From NCBI GenBank assembly GCA_024281675.1, contig JAMXAG010000005.1, positions 62,001-126,000 on the forward strand: a stretch of 64,000 bases of DNA, in the 5' to 3' direction. Each line of letters starts with the position of its first letter. Position 1 is the first letter of the stretch. The position numbers were made by a program, and so were the translations under genes. Positions 1 to 10,068 of the stretch are shown here, in pieces. Under the pieces are notes generated by a model. The model saw only the letters and a list, made by a program, of their open reading frames with translations. It was not told where the DNA came from and ran no database searches. This DNA is from Nitrosomonas sp. GTDB taxonomy: Bacteria > Pseudomonadota > Gammaproteobacteria > Burkholderiales > Nitrosomonadaceae.

Positions 1-1
1 T

Positions 2-457
2 GATAAATGGCTACAGGGTGATAAGGCTGCGATCAATCAACAAGAGTTGGAGGGATATGAATTATTCAAGAATGTTGGTTGTGTAAGTTGCCACTCTGGT
101 GCGGCAGTGGGGGGGGCTATGTATCAGAAGTTTGGGGTACATACGCCCTATAAAACGGCTAGTAAAATCGAAGGCAGAAAAGCCGTCACAGGAAAGGACG
201 AAGATTTGAATGTATTTAAAGTGCCTACTTTGCGCAATATCGAATTAACCTATCCCTACTTTCATGATGGTGCTGTGACCTCGTTAGAGGATGCAGTTAG
301 AACCATGGGGAAAGTGCAGCTCAATAAAGACTTAAATGAAAAGGATGTGGATAGTATTGTTGCATTTTTAAAAACACTGACGGGTGATCAGCCTAATATC
401 AAATTACCGATTTTGCCACCGTCAAACAACAATACACCCAAACCAGTACCGTTTTAA
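2..457 (+). CDS. Cytochrome c peroxidase, C-terminal part (cut by window edge)
   Basis: The reading frame is open from base 2, so the gene begins before the window; only about 151 C-terminal residues are present. A CVSCH haem-binding motif (CXXCH) is followed by FHDGAVTSLEDAV and by TMGKVQLNKDL, whose Met is the likely axial ligand, as in the C-terminal haem domain of bacterial di-haem cytochrome c peroxidase/MauG-like proteins. Such enzymes reduce hydrogen peroxide in the periplasm with electrons from small cytochromes. The tail is proline- and asparagine-rich. An eight-G run lies just after the haem motif. The N-terminal haem domain and signal peptide cannot be seen. Confidence 0.85.
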   Translation, partial: DKWLQGDKAAINQQELEGYELFKNVGCVSCHSGAAVGGAMYQKFGVHTPYKTASKIEGRKAVTGKDEDLNVFKVPTLRNIELTYPYFHDGAVTSLEDAVRTMGKVQLNKDLNEKDVDSIVAFLKTLTGDQPNIKLPILPPSNNNTPKPVPF

Positions 458-501
458 TCTGGTTTGTGTAAAAAATAGTTGTTAGTAATGCGTGAGATTA
501 G

Positions 502-539
502 ATGGAAGCATTTATTTTCTTTAAGATGGATGCTTCCAT
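502..539. other. Perfect 10-bp inverted repeat between the peroxidase gene and hfq
   Basis: ATGGAAGCAT at 502-511 is exactly complementary to ATGCTTCCAT at 530-539, with an 18-base spacer. It lies about 45 bases after the peroxidase stop and 180 bases before hfq. Only three T follow it, so it is a weak candidate terminator; it may equally be a regulatory site for hfq. Nothing else with clear structure was seen in the 458-718 gap. Confidence 0.4.
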
Positions 540-718
540 TTGGAGATGTTACTGTACGTATATTATTGGTATCGATCATCAATCGATGAATGAGATTAAT
601 AAGATGTAATCAAATTATCTGCGAAATTTAGCTTGTTTAATGCGAATTGCTAGATTTGCACAAAAAAATGAAGTAGAGTCACTATTCCGCTAACCATAAT
701 TAGAATAAGGAATTACCT

Positions 719-964
719 ATGGGTAATAAGGGGCAGCTGCTGCAAGATCCGTTTCTCAACATATTAAGGAAAGAGCATATTCCGGTATCGATATATTTGG
801 TGAATGGAATTAAATTGCAGGGACAAATTGATTCGTTTGACCAATATGTGGTACTGCTGAAGAACTCTGTTACACAGATGGTATATAAGCATGCTATTTC
901 TACTGTAGTACCTGCAAAGTCTGTGACTATTCCAATTGAAGTATCAGAATCTCATGATACATAG
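719..964 (+). CDS. hfq: RNA chaperone Hfq
   Basis: This 81-residue protein has the Sm fold signature: [11 protein letters not shown] at the start, [20 protein letters not shown] (Sm1) and [11 protein letters not shown] (Sm2, the YKHA motif). Hfq forms a hexameric ring that pairs small RNAs with mRNAs. The start is an ATG after AAGGAAT. The hflX frame opens a few bases downstream and the hfq-hflX-hflK-hflC order is the standard proteobacterial arrangement. Length is normal for betaproteobacteria, which lack the long enterobacterial tail. Confidence 0.97.
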   Translation: MGNKGQLLQDPFLNILRKEHIPVSIYLVNGIKLQGQIDSFDQYVVLLKNSVTQMVYKHAISTVVPAKSVTIPIEVSESHDT

Positions 965-988
965 TGCTTGAGTGCAAGTGGCTCAGGT

Positions 989-2161
989 ATGCTTGAATTA
1001 AAACAAAACCTAACAAATGCTATTCTTGTGAATCTCGATTTTGGTCATGGTGATTACCATGACCGATTACATGAGTTACAACAACTGGCATTAAGTGCGG
1101 ATCTTGTTATTGCTGGAATTGTAGAAGGCAAGAGAGCACGCCCTGATGCAACCACTTTTATAGGTTCGGGTAAAGTTGAGGAAATAGCACAGCTCGCTTC
1201 GAATACGAATGCTACACTCGTTGTTTTCAATCATGATCTTTCTCCTGCGCAGCAGCGTAATTTATCGGTGCGTTTAAAATGTAATGTGGTAGAGCGTACC
1301 AGTTTGATTTTAGATATTTTTGCACAACGAGCCAAAAGTTATGAAGGACGGTTGCAAGTTGAGTTGGCACAACTCGAACATCTCGCCACGCGATTGATTC
1401 GTGGTTGGACACACCTGGAGCGGCAAAAAGGGGGAATTGGCCTTCGTGGACCCGGTGAAACACAGTTAGAAACTGATCGTCGTTTAATTCGCAAGCGTGT
1501 CAAGTTATTAAAAGAAAAATTATCAACATTGCAACGTCAACGAACGGTGCAAAGACGACAAAGACAACGTGCGCAACTATTATCCGTTTCGATTGTTGGG
1601 TATACGAATGCAGGAAAATCAACGCTTTTTAATAAATTAACGGCAGCACAAAGCTATGCGGCCGATCAGCTTTTTGCAACCTTAGATACGACCACGCGAA
1701 AATTGTATTTGAGCGAAGCAGGAACGGTTATTGTTTCCGATACCGTGGGCTTCATTAGAGATTTGCCGCACACATTAGTGGCTGCGTTTCGTGCGACGCT
1801 TGAAGAAACGGTGCAAGCTGATATATTACTGCATGTGATAGATGCAAGTGCTCCTAACTGGAATGAGCAAGCCGATCAGGTGAATAAGACTCTCAAAGAT
1901 ATAGGTGCAGATAGTATTCCGCAGATCCAGATTCTCAATAAGAGTGATTTAATGGTTTCGTTGATTGCTGCAGGGACAAAGTATGTGCGCGATGAATATG
2001 GTAGAATGAACCGGATTTGTATAAGCGCTAAGACTGGCGATGGTCTGGATTTTTTAAGACAAGCATTGGCAGAATCAATTTTAGAACATTCTAAGAAAAT
2101 GGATAGGGAATCTGCTGTTGGTACAAAAGAAATAATCGAAGTCCATGCTTCAATGCAATGA
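989..2161 (+). CDS. hflX: GTPase HflX
   Basis: HflX is a ribosome-associated GTPase that splits stalled or heat-damaged ribosomes. The N-terminal HflX domain contains TTFIGSGKVEEI and the GGIGLRGPGETQLETDRR linker, followed by a G domain with GYTNAGKST (G1, about residues 204-212 from this start), DTVGFIRDLPH (G3) and NKSD (G4). I start at ATG 989. A TTG at 968 would add seven residues and sit three bases after the hfq stop; neither start has a convincing ribosome site, so coupling to hfq is likely. Length (390 aa) is a little below E. coli HflX. Confidence 0.95.
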   Translation: MLELKQNLTNAILVNLDFGHGDYHDRLHELQQLALSADLVIAGIVEGKRARPDATTFIGSGKVEEIAQLASNTNATLVVFNHDLSPAQQRNLSVRLKCNVVERTSLILDIFAQRAKSYEGRLQVELAQLEHLATRLIRGWTHLERQKGGIGLRGPGETQLETDRRLIRKRVKLLKEKLSTLQRQRTVQRRQRQRAQLLSVSIVGYTNAGKSTLFNKLTAAQSYAADQLFATLDTTTRKLYLSEAGTVIVSDTVGFIRDLPHTLVAAFRATLEETVQADILLHVIDASAPNWNEQADQVNKTLKDIGADSIPQIQILNKSDLMVSLIAAGTKYVRDEYGRMNRICISAKTGDGLDFLRQALAESILEHSKKMDRESAVGTKEIIEVHASMQ

Positions 2162-2196
2162 CTTTTTTGAACAAATACAATAGGGACTAGGCTATT

Positions 2197-3381
2197 ATGG
2201 GATTAGATGACCCTCAATGGGGGAAAAATAAGGGTGGTTCCAATCCACCGGATTTGGATGAGGTATTGCGAAACGTCAATAAGAAAATAAACAGTTTTTT
2301 CGGTCAGAAAAAAGGTAATCATAAAGATGATGACCAGAATCAGCGTAACCAGGAGTCAAAGCCGCATGGCGGTGGAAGTATTGCGTTAATTATAGGCTTA
2401 ATGTTGGCAGTGTGGTTTGCGAGCGGATTTTACATCGTCGATGAAGGACAGCGCGGTGTTGTACTACGCTTCGGGCAATATGTTGATACTACGCCTGCTG
2501 GTTTACGCTGGCATATGCCTTATCCCGTTGAGAAAGTTGAGTTAGTCAATGTCAGTCAAGTTCGTACAGTAGAAATCGGTTACCGTAGTAATGTAAAGAA
2601 TAAAGTGCTACGTGAGTCGCTCATGTTGACGGATGATGAAAATATCATCGATATACAATTTGCAGTGCAATATATCTTGAATGACCCTGAAAATTTTCTT
2701 TTTAAAAATCGTAGTCCGGAAGATGCTGTGCTACAGGCAGCTGAAACAGCTATTCGGGAAGTGATCGGTAAAAGCAAAATGGATTATGTTTTGTATGAAG
2801 GGCGCGAGCAAGTTGCAGCTAACGCTACACAATTAATGCAAAAAATACTAGATCGTTATCAGATCGGTATCTTGATTAACAGGGTAACGATGCAAAATGC
2901 ACAGCCACCTGAACAAGTTCAAGCAGCCTTTGATGATGCAGTTAAAGCGGGACAAGATAGAGAGCGCCAGAAAAATGAAGGGCAAGCTTATGCTAATGAC
3001 GTTATTCCACGCGCTGTAGGTAGTGCTGCGCGGTTAATTCAAGAATCGGAAGGTTATAAGCAACGCGTAATAGCAAGTGCAGAGGGTGATGCGAGTCGTT
3101 TTGAGCAGATTCTGACTGAGTATAGTAAAGCACCCAATGTTACTCGGGATCGCTTATATCTTGACATGATGCAACAGGTTTTGTCCTCTACAAGTAAGAT
3201 TGTTGTCGATCAGAAAAATGGTAACAATTTGTTGTATTTGCCATTGGATAAGTTAATGAGTAGCGGATCTCCGCTGTCTTCTCCCGTCAGTGTGCAGACT
3301 GCACAACCACAAGAAACAGTATCAGATAGCAATTCAAGAACACGGGATTCTTTTCGCAGCCGTGAACGGGAGAGTCGATAA
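2197..3381 (+). CDS. hflK: FtsH protease modulator HflK
   Basis: HflK is a membrane-anchored SPFH/prohibitin-family protein that forms a complex with HflC and modulates the FtsH protease. The protein has a glycine/asparagine-rich cytoplasmic N-terminus of about 60 residues, one membrane segment (about 61-80), then the periplasmic SPFH domain (DEGQRGVVLRFGQYVDTTPAGLRWHMPYPVE) and a charged helical region. The 394-residue length is typical. The stop codon is immediately followed by the hflC ATG, so the two are translated together. Confidence 0.96.
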   Translation: MGLDDPQWGKNKGGSNPPDLDEVLRNVNKKINSFFGQKKGNHKDDDQNQRNQESKPHGGGSIALIIGLMLAVWFASGFYIVDEGQRGVVLRFGQYVDTTPAGLRWHMPYPVEKVELVNVSQVRTVEIGYRSNVKNKVLRESLMLTDDENIIDIQFAVQYILNDPENFLFKNRSPEDAVLQAAETAIREVIGKSKMDYVLYEGREQVAANATQLMQKILDRYQIGILINRVTMQNAQPPEQVQAAFDDAVKAGQDRERQKNEGQAYANDVIPRAVGSAARLIQESEGYKQRVIASAEGDASRFEQILTEYSKAPNVTRDRLYLDMMQQVLSSTSKIVVDQKNGNNLLYLPLDKLMSSGSPLSSPVSVQTAQPQETVSDSNSRTRDSFRSRERESR

Positions 3382-4266
3382 ATGAAAAATTTTTCATCAA
3401 GTCTTTTGGGCATTGTTGTTGCCCTAGTTTTTTTGGGTAGCTCGGTTATTTATATTGTTGATGAGCGCCAACAAGCGATTCTGTTCCAATTGGGTGAAGT
3501 TATTGATGTTAAAACCAGCCCTGGTTTATATTTCAAGATTCCCATCGCACAGAATGTGTTGTATTTTGAGAAACGTATTTTAACGATGGATACGGATGAG
3601 CCTGAACGGTTTATTACTTCTGAGAAAAAGAACGTTTTGGTTGATCTCTTTGTCAAGTGGCGTATTGTTGACGTAAAGCAGTACTATATTAGTGTACGTG
3701 GAGATGAGGGTTTAGCTCAAACACGTTTGGCGCAAACCATTAACGCAAGTTTGCGTGATGAATTCGGTAATCGTACAGTACATGATGTGGTATCGGGAGA
3801 GCGCGATAGAATTATGGAGATCATGCGCCAGAAAGCCGATAACGATGCGCGTTCCATTGGTGTGGAGGTTGTTGATGTTCGCTTGAAGCGTGTTGATTTA
3901 CCGCAAGAAGTGAGCGAATCTGTTTATCGACGGATGGAAGCTGAACGTAAACGTGTTGCCAACGAATTGCGTTCGACGGGTGCTGCTGAGTCAGAAAAAA
4001 TTCGTGCGGATGCGGATAAACAGCGTGAAATTGTATTAGCTGAAGCTTATCGTGAAGCACAAAAGAAAATGGGTGAAGGCGATGGTCAGGCAGCAGCTAT
4101 TTACGCCTCAGCTTTCGAAAAAGACGCTGAATTTTATGCGTTCTGGAGAAGTATCGATGCATACAAGCAATCGTTTAAGAGCAAAGGCGATATGATGGTT
4201 CTTGAACCTACCTCTGACTTCTTTAAGTACTTAAAGCAACCGAACTTAGCGGAGAAAAAAAAGTAA
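3382..4266 (+). CDS. hflC: FtsH protease modulator HflC
   Basis: This is the partner of HflK. It has an N-terminal membrane anchor (about residues 7-25), then the SPFH domain beginning VDERQQAILFQLGEV and the conserved GIEV-like stretch GVEVVDVRLKRVDLP, ending in the EFYAFWRSIDAYKQSF segment typical of HflC. Length 294 aa is normal. The ATG follows the hflK TAA without a gap. A good hairpin terminator lies about 40 bases after the stop, suggesting that this transcript ends here. Confidence 0.96.
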   Translation: MKNFSSSLLGIVVALVFLGSSVIYIVDERQQAILFQLGEVIDVKTSPGLYFKIPIAQNVLYFEKRILTMDTDEPERFITSEKKNVLVDLFVKWRIVDVKQYYISVRGDEGLAQTRLAQTINASLRDEFGNRTVHDVVSGERDRIMEIMRQKADNDARSIGVEVVDVRLKRVDLPQEVSESVYRRMEAERKRVANELRSTGAAESEKIRADADKQREIVLAEAYREAQKKMGEGDGQAAAIYASAFEKDAEFYAFWRSIDAYKQSFKSKGDMMVLEPTSDFFKYLKQPNLAEKKK

Positions 4267-4306
4267 TTTTTTGATTTTTAACTAAGGTCAGTTTCTTGAT
4301 TTTTAA

Positions 4307-4364
4307 AGAGGTTCTGAGATCGTGTTGATAATACTCGATTGAATGCAGAACCTCTTAATTTTTG
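4307..4364 (+). terminator. Intrinsic terminator after hflC
   Basis: AGAGGTTCTG (4307-4316) pairs perfectly with CAGAACCTCT (4346-4355), followed by TAATTTTTG. The loop itself holds a short ATCG/CGAT complement. It separates the hfq-hflC block from the DUF2065-hisZ-purA block. Confidence is moderate because the T run is interrupted. Confidence 0.6.
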
Positions 4365-4419
4365 TATGGATGCATTCTCTCAATCAATGAAGTAACGATA
4401 TGGAGTAAAGTGTGTTGTG

Positions 4420-4608
4420 ATGATGTGGGAAAATTTTCTGATTGCGATTGCATTAATGTTAATTTTAGAAGGAATGCTGCCTTTTTTATCTCCGCACACC
4501 TGGCGGGAAGCATTTAGAAAAATGATTGAAATTAATGACAACCACATTCGATTTATCGGGTTAACTTCAATGTTGATTGGGGTAATGTTGCTACTCATCA
4601 TCAGTTAA
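4420..4608 (+). CDS. DUF2065 (YjeT-like) small membrane protein
   Basis: This protein of about 62 residues is mostly two hydrophobic segments (NFLIAIALMLILEGMLPFL and FIGLTSMLIGVMLLLII) joined by a charged loop with PHTWREAF, the pattern of the DUF2065/YjeT family of inner-membrane proteins. Its function is unknown. It lies between hflC and hisZ, the usual place for this family in betaproteobacteria. GGAG at 4402-4405 can serve GTG 4417, ATG 4420 or ATG 4423; I chose the first ATG. Confidence 0.82.
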   Translation: MMWENFLIAIALMLILEGMLPFLSPHTWREAFRKMIEINDNHIRFIGLTSMLIGVMLLLIIS

Positions 4609-4646
4609 TCTTTTTATGCTCTTTTTAGCGACAAGTAAGTTGAACC

Positions 4647-5798
4647 ATGCTTAACTGGTTACTTCCAGAATATATTGAAGACATTTTGCCGATTGAAGCG
4701 CGTCACATCGAATTGATGCGGCGGCAGATTATCGATTTGCTGTTTGTGCATGGTTATCAACAGGTAATTCCTCCTTTGCTGGAGTATATCGAATCCCTAT
4801 TGTCGGGTAGTGGCGGCGATATGGATTTACGGATCTTTAAAGTGATTGATCAGTTGAGTGGACGGCTGATGGGGTTGCGTGCAGATATGACGCCGCAAGC
4901 TGCTCGTATAGATGCACATTTGTTGAACTGTGATGGGATAACGCGCTTATGCTATGCCAGCAGTATTTTGCACACTATACCGTTCGGAATAACGCAAACT
5001 CGAGAGCCTTTGCAAATTGGCGCTGAATTATATGGCCACTCTGGTTTGGAAAGTGATCTTGAAATTCAACAATTGATGCTGCAATGTCTTTCTGTTGTTG
5101 GTATCAATCAAATTCATTTGGATTTGGGACACGTCGGCGTATTCCGCGGATTGATCAAGCGAGGGGGTATATCCACAGAACTAGAAACCGAGCTTTTTGC
5201 TGTTTTGCAAGCAAAAGATATCGCTTCGTTAAAAGAACTGTCGAGCAAGCTCAAAAAAACTACACGTGAAGCATTGCTGCTATTACCGGAGCTCTATGGA
5301 GATAAAAAAGTTTTAGTAGTGGCGGCGGAGCACTTACCTGATTATCCTGAAGTGAGTAAAGCATTGGATGAGCTTGCTGCAATAGAGAGAGATTTGAAGA
5401 TATCAGTAGATAAAGTAGCTTTTGATTTGTCTGATTTGCGTGGTTATCACTATCATACCGGCATAGTGTTTGCGGCTTATACATATGGCAGCTCGAATGC
5501 GGTAGCTTTGGGGGGGCGATATGATGAGATTGGTAAAGCTTTTGGTCGAGCCAGGCCAGCGACGGGTTTTAGTATGGATTTAAAGGCATTGTCTCGGTTG
5601 AATAAACCGCAGCAATATCCAAAAGGCATAAGGGCGCCTTTTGATATGAACAATAAAGAATTGCAGGCTCAGATTGCAGCGTTGCGCAAATCAGGACAAA
5701 TTGTAGTGGTCGATTTGCCGGGAAATACCGAAGGCTTAGATGACTACGACAGAGAGCTGATTTTCAGTAAAGGTAAATGGATTGTTAAAGAAATTTAA
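4647..5798 (+). CDS. hisZ: ATP phosphoribosyltransferase regulatory subunit HisZ
   Basis: HisZ is a histidyl-tRNA synthetase paralogue without tRNA-charging activity. It pairs with short-form HisG to catalyse and feedback-regulate the first step of histidine synthesis. The class II synthetase-like core is visible: LPEYIEDILP at the start, LRADMTPQAARI (motif 2-like), YHTGIVFAAYTYG and ALGGRYDEIGKAFGRARPATGFSMDL (motif 3-like). The 383-residue length and lack of an anticodon-binding domain fit HisZ rather than HisS. No hisG lies in this window. purA follows after 30 bases. Confidence 0.93.
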   Translation: MLNWLLPEYIEDILPIEARHIELMRRQIIDLLFVHGYQQVIPPLLEYIESLLSGSGGDMDLRIFKVIDQLSGRLMGLRADMTPQAARIDAHLLNCDGITRLCYASSILHTIPFGITQTREPLQIGAELYGHSGLESDLEIQQLMLQCLSVVGINQIHLDLGHVGVFRGLIKRGGISTELETELFAVLQAKDIASLKELSSKLKKTTREALLLLPELYGDKKVLVVAAEHLPDYPEVSKALDELAAIERDLKISVDKVAFDLSDLRGYHYHTGIVFAAYTYGSSNAVALGGRYDEIGKAFGRARPATGFSMDLKALSRLNKPQQYPKGIRAPFDMNNKELQAQIAALRKSGQIVVVDLPGNTEGLDDYDRELIFSKGKWIVKEI

Positions 5799-7124
<1,326 letters not shown>

Positions 7125-7191
7125 ACAATGTTCATTTTCTGAAATGCCACTGAAATGTCATTATGCGGTTGTTTCTGATTGATGTACCTTA

Positions 7192-7632
7192 ATGAGTAGC
7201 GACTTTTTTCCTTATCGAATCAGAATGGTCAACTGGAGAAACGAGGAGCCGAATTTACGCAGTATACGTTCAGCGGTTTTTATTACTGAACAAAATGTTC
7301 CAGAAGAGATGGAATGGGATTCGATGGATCAGATCTGCGCTCATATTCTTGTACAGGATTTTGAAGGGAATGGAATCGGCACTGCACGGTTGCTGCCCGA
7401 TGGTCATATTGGGCGAATGGCGGTACTGAAAGTATGGCGAAGAAAAGGAATCGGCAGTGCTATGCTGCAAAAAATCCTACAGGAAATGCGAGCTCTTGGA
7501 ATGAAAAAAGCAACTTTGCATGCACAATTAACGGCTGTCGAATTTTACGAAAAATTTGGTTTCCAAAAGTGCGGGAAAGAATTTATGGAAGCAGGTATCC
7601 CTCATGTAATCATGGTACTCGATTTACCTTGA
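7192..7632 (+). CDS. GNAT-family N-acetyltransferase
   Basis: This 146-residue protein has the GNAT fold. FITEQNVPEEMEWDSMD, GNGIGTARLLPDGHIGRMAVLKVWRRKGIGSAMLQ (acetyl-CoA pyrophosphate loop, RRKGIG) and VEFYEKFGFQKCGKEFMEAGIPHVIM closely resemble the ElaA/YjcF-like subgroup. The substrate cannot be read from the sequence. It is tail-to-tail with the next minus-strand gene, separated by only 23 bases. Confidence 0.88.
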   Translation: MSSDFFPYRIRMVNWRNEEPNLRSIRSAVFITEQNVPEEMEWDSMDQICAHILVQDFEGNGIGTARLLPDGHIGRMAVLKVWRRKGIGSAMLQKILQEMRALGMKKATLHAQLTAVEFYEKFGFQKCGKEFMEAGIPHVIMVLDLP

Positions 7633-7655
7633 AATTGGCTATTTTTTTCTACTGA

Positions 7656-8033
7656 TTATTTAACTTCAGATTTCCCCCATTCATTCGCCAAATCATCGGA
7701 AGCTTTCTTCCAGTGATTTACAGCTTGCTCAAGAATGGTTTTAGCTTGATCCGACTTTTTTTTGGCATTGGCTGCCTCACGTTCAGCGGCAGCGAGCTTT
7801 TCTTTAGCTTCGGTTAATTTCTTTTCTGAGGAGATGAAATCTTTTTCTAAATTCTCTGCAGATTGTTTGGCTTGCATCATTTTTTCATAAGTAATGCTTG
7901 CATTCTTTTGTAATTGTTCAATGTCCTGTGCCGTTGCATTGAGAGAACACATGGTCATGATTACGAATAGTAAAACGAAGTGACCTAAAAACCTTAAATA
8001 GACAGAATACTGATAACACTTATTATCTTTCAT
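7656..8033 (-). CDS. Small exported coiled-coil protein
   Basis: I do not recognise a family. The 125-residue product has a hydrophobic segment (FLGHFVLLFVIMTMCSLNATAQ) that reads as a signal peptide, with likely cleavage at ATAQ-D. The remainder is almost entirely charged Ala/Glu/Lys helix with heptad-like spacing (about residues 38-115), suggesting a periplasmic coiled coil, perhaps wall- or membrane-associated. The longer-than-usual N-terminal extension may mean translation starts at an internal codon. A promoter must lie in the 178-base gap shared with the divergent cysteine-rich gene. Confidence 0.7.
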   Translation of the reverse strand: MKDNKCYQYSVYLRFLGHFVLLFVIMTMCSLNATAQDIEQLQKNASITYEKMMQAKQSAENLEKDFISSEKKLTEAKEKLAAAEREAANAKKKSDQAKTILEQAVNHWKKASDDLANEWGKSEVK

Positions 8034-8211
8034 GTTTTTTAGAAATGATAAAGATCTGCATCATCTCGTTCTTGCATTACGGAAGAGGCAGACGATGAAT
8101 AAAGTAAATAAAGATTATATAATCGAGATACAAAGCAGCATTCTATCTTAGTATAGTGAGAATTTCTGAATTTATAATCTGATAGCTGATTGTTAAAAGG
8201 AAAAGTATTGG

Positions 8212-8577
8212 ATGGAGTTCATTAGTAAAAATATTATATTGCTTTTTGGAGGTTTGGTATTTGTGATTTTTTTCTCACCAGCTTACGCTGAATGTACAGG
8301 TTGCTTATGTCCGGGAGATCCTTGCAATCTGTGCCCATTACCTGCAATGCAAGATTCGCCTGTCAAATCAACAGAGCCAGAGTTATGCAAACGAATACGC
8401 GAACAGGTACCACCAACTTCAGCACAACCGGGTTCTAACGAGTATTTTCCCAGTTTGGATAGATCGGTTACGGTATGCATCAAGGAGGGAGGGGATGTGG
8501 TTCGGAATCGCAAGCAAACCACGGAGTTTCCTGCAAGATTCTATTGTAAGCCGTCTGCTGATATCAAAAAAGATTAA
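8212..8577 (+). CDS. Small exported cysteine-rich protein
   Basis: The family is not recognised. The 121-residue product begins with a clear signal peptide (MEFISKNIILLFGGLVFVIFFSPAYA, cleaved before Glu-Cys). The mature N-terminus is C-T-G-C-L-C-P-G-D-P-C-N-L-C, five cysteines in 14 residues, with three more cysteines later (eight in all). This could bind metal or form disulphides in the periplasm. The start is set by AAAGGAAAAG upstream of the ATG. It is divergent from the coiled-coil protein and convergent with scpB. Confidence 0.72.
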   Translation: MEFISKNIILLFGGLVFVIFFSPAYAECTGCLCPGDPCNLCPLPAMQDSPVKSTEPELCKRIREQVPPTSAQPGSNEYFPSLDRSVTVCIKEGGDVVRNRKQTTEFPARFYCKPSADIKKD

Positions 8578-8642
8578 AAATGGGATGGTTGTAATCAATC
8601 AACCAACTCGAAGCTGATTCATCAATGTAATAAAGTGTGTCA

Positions 8643-9236
8643 TTATGCCGAGCTTTGGTCGATTGCAATCAGCGATTTCATTTCTTCCAATGGTGGCAAT
8701 TCTTCCAATGTACGCAAATTGAGGTCATTTAGAAAATTTACTGTAGTTGCAAATAATGCAGGTTTTCCTGGAACGCTCCGATGACCAACGGTTTCAATCC
8801 AGCCACGTACGCTTAGTGTTTTGAGAATGGCACTAGAGGTACCTACTCCCCGTATTTCTTCTATATCACCCCGTGTAACAGGTTGATGATAGGCAATAAT
8901 TGCAAGGGTTTCCATGACGGCACGCGTATAGCGCGGTACTTTTTGTGGTGTCAGGCGATCTAGGTAAGGTTGTATCTCGGGTCTAACCTGAAATCGCCAA
9001 CCACTGGCCACTTGAACGAGCTCTATGCAGGAATTAGTCCATTTATCGCGAATTTGTTCCAGTTGGTTAGTGATCAGAGAAGCGGTAAATTCGTGATTGA
9101 ATAGTCTTCTAAGTTCTTGGGCAGATAGAGGTTCTTGGCTGGATAGTAAAGCTGCTTCCAGGATTTGGATGACTTTATTGAGATCGTGCGTTTCATTCGC
9201 AGTATTTGTGTGATTAATCGCTAATGGATCGGACAT
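8643..9236 (-). CDS. scpB: Segregation and condensation protein B
   Basis: ScpB is the winged-helix subunit that, with ScpA and SMC, forms the condensin-like complex organising chromosomes. The 197-residue protein has IQILEAALLSSQEPLSAQELRRLF at the N-terminus and the signature VPRYTRAVMETLAIIAYHQPVTRGDIEEIRGV, followed by GHRSVPGKPALFATT. Its start overlaps the end of scpA by 23 bases, indicating coupled translation. Confidence 0.96.
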   Translation of the reverse strand: MSDPLAINHTNTANETHDLNKVIQILEAALLSSQEPLSAQELRRLFNHEFTASLITNQLEQIRDKWTNSCIELVQVASGWRFQVRPEIQPYLDRLTPQKVPRYTRAVMETLAIIAYHQPVTRGDIEEIRGVGTSSAILKTLSVRGWIETVGHRSVPGKPALFATTVNFLNDLNLRTLEELPPLEEMKSLIAIDQSSA

Positions 9237-10029
9237 AAATTAATTCGAATGGTTGAGATTGGGTAATTTCTATAACTAATGCTTTGGCAAGTTCGAGAAT
9301 CGCTAAGAAAGTTACTACAACTTCTGCAACAGCTGCGGAGGGGCTGAATAATTCGTGGAACTGCAATTGTTTGTGTATTTGCAAATCGCGCATAATTTGA
9401 CTCATATAGGCGCGAACGGACAGTGTTTCGCGCTTAATTTGATGATGTTGATGAATATGAGAGCGAGAAAGAATGGTTTCCCAAGCTTGCCGAAGGTCAT
9501 CAATGTGAAGATTGGGGGACTGATCGATCAGTCCATGTTCTATCCATACTCGTATCACGGTGATCTCACGACCGACTTGCGGTAATTCATTCAAACGAAG
9601 TGCAGCTTTTTTGATTTGTTCATATTCTAATAGCCGTCTGACCAATTCAGCGCGTGGATCATGTTCTTCTTCGGTATGTGTTTTAGGCATTGAGGGAAGC
9701 AGCATGCGTGATTTGATTTCTATGAGTAACGCACTCATTAGTAAATACTCTGCGGCCAGTTCTAATTGATCGGCACACATTGTGTCAACATAACGCATGT
9801 ACTGTTGGGTCAACTCAGCCATTGGTATGTCGAGAATATTGAGATTGTGTTTACGAATCAGGTAAAGCAAAAGATCCAAAGGACCTTGGAATGTATCAAG
9901 AAGAACTTCCAATGCATCCGGTGGAATATACAGATCCTGTGGAATTTCTAGTAATGGTTCGCCGCAGATTTTAGCAACAGGAACCAGTGTTCTAGATTGG
10001 TCGATTGAGCTTACTGTGGCAGGATACAT
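9214..10029 (-). CDS. scpA: Segregation and condensation protein A
   Basis: ScpA is the kleisin subunit bridging the SMC heads. The signature LDTFQGPLDLLLYLIRKHNLNILDIPMAELTQQYMRYV lies in the N-terminal third, followed by AAEYLLMSALLIEIKSRMLLP; the C-terminus has a winged-helix-like VVVTFLAILELAKALVIEITQSQPF. The N-terminal 37 or so residues precede the conserved domain and may vary with the start used. The end overlaps scpB; trpS lies 39 bases upstream. Confidence 0.95.
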   Translation of the reverse strand: MYPATVSSIDQSRTLVPVAKICGEPLLEIPQDLYIPPDALEVLLDTFQGPLDLLLYLIRKHNLNILDIPMAELTQQYMRYVDTMCADQLELAAEYLLMSALLIEIKSRMLLPSMPKTHTEEEHDPRAELVRRLLEYEQIKKAALRLNELPQVGREITVIRVWIEHGLIDQSPNLHIDDLRQAWETILSRSHIHQHHQIKRETLSVRAYMSQIMRDLQIHKQLQFHELFSPSAAVAEVVVTFLAILELAKALVIEITQSQPFELIYVRSISD

Positions 10030-10068
10030 ATTAGATTGTAAATCAACTGATCATGCAAGATCTGGAGC

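Noticed and set aside
8585..8605. GGTTG / CAACC hairpin between the cysteine-rich gene and scpB
   Set aside because: Only five paired bases and no T run; too weak to call a terminator.
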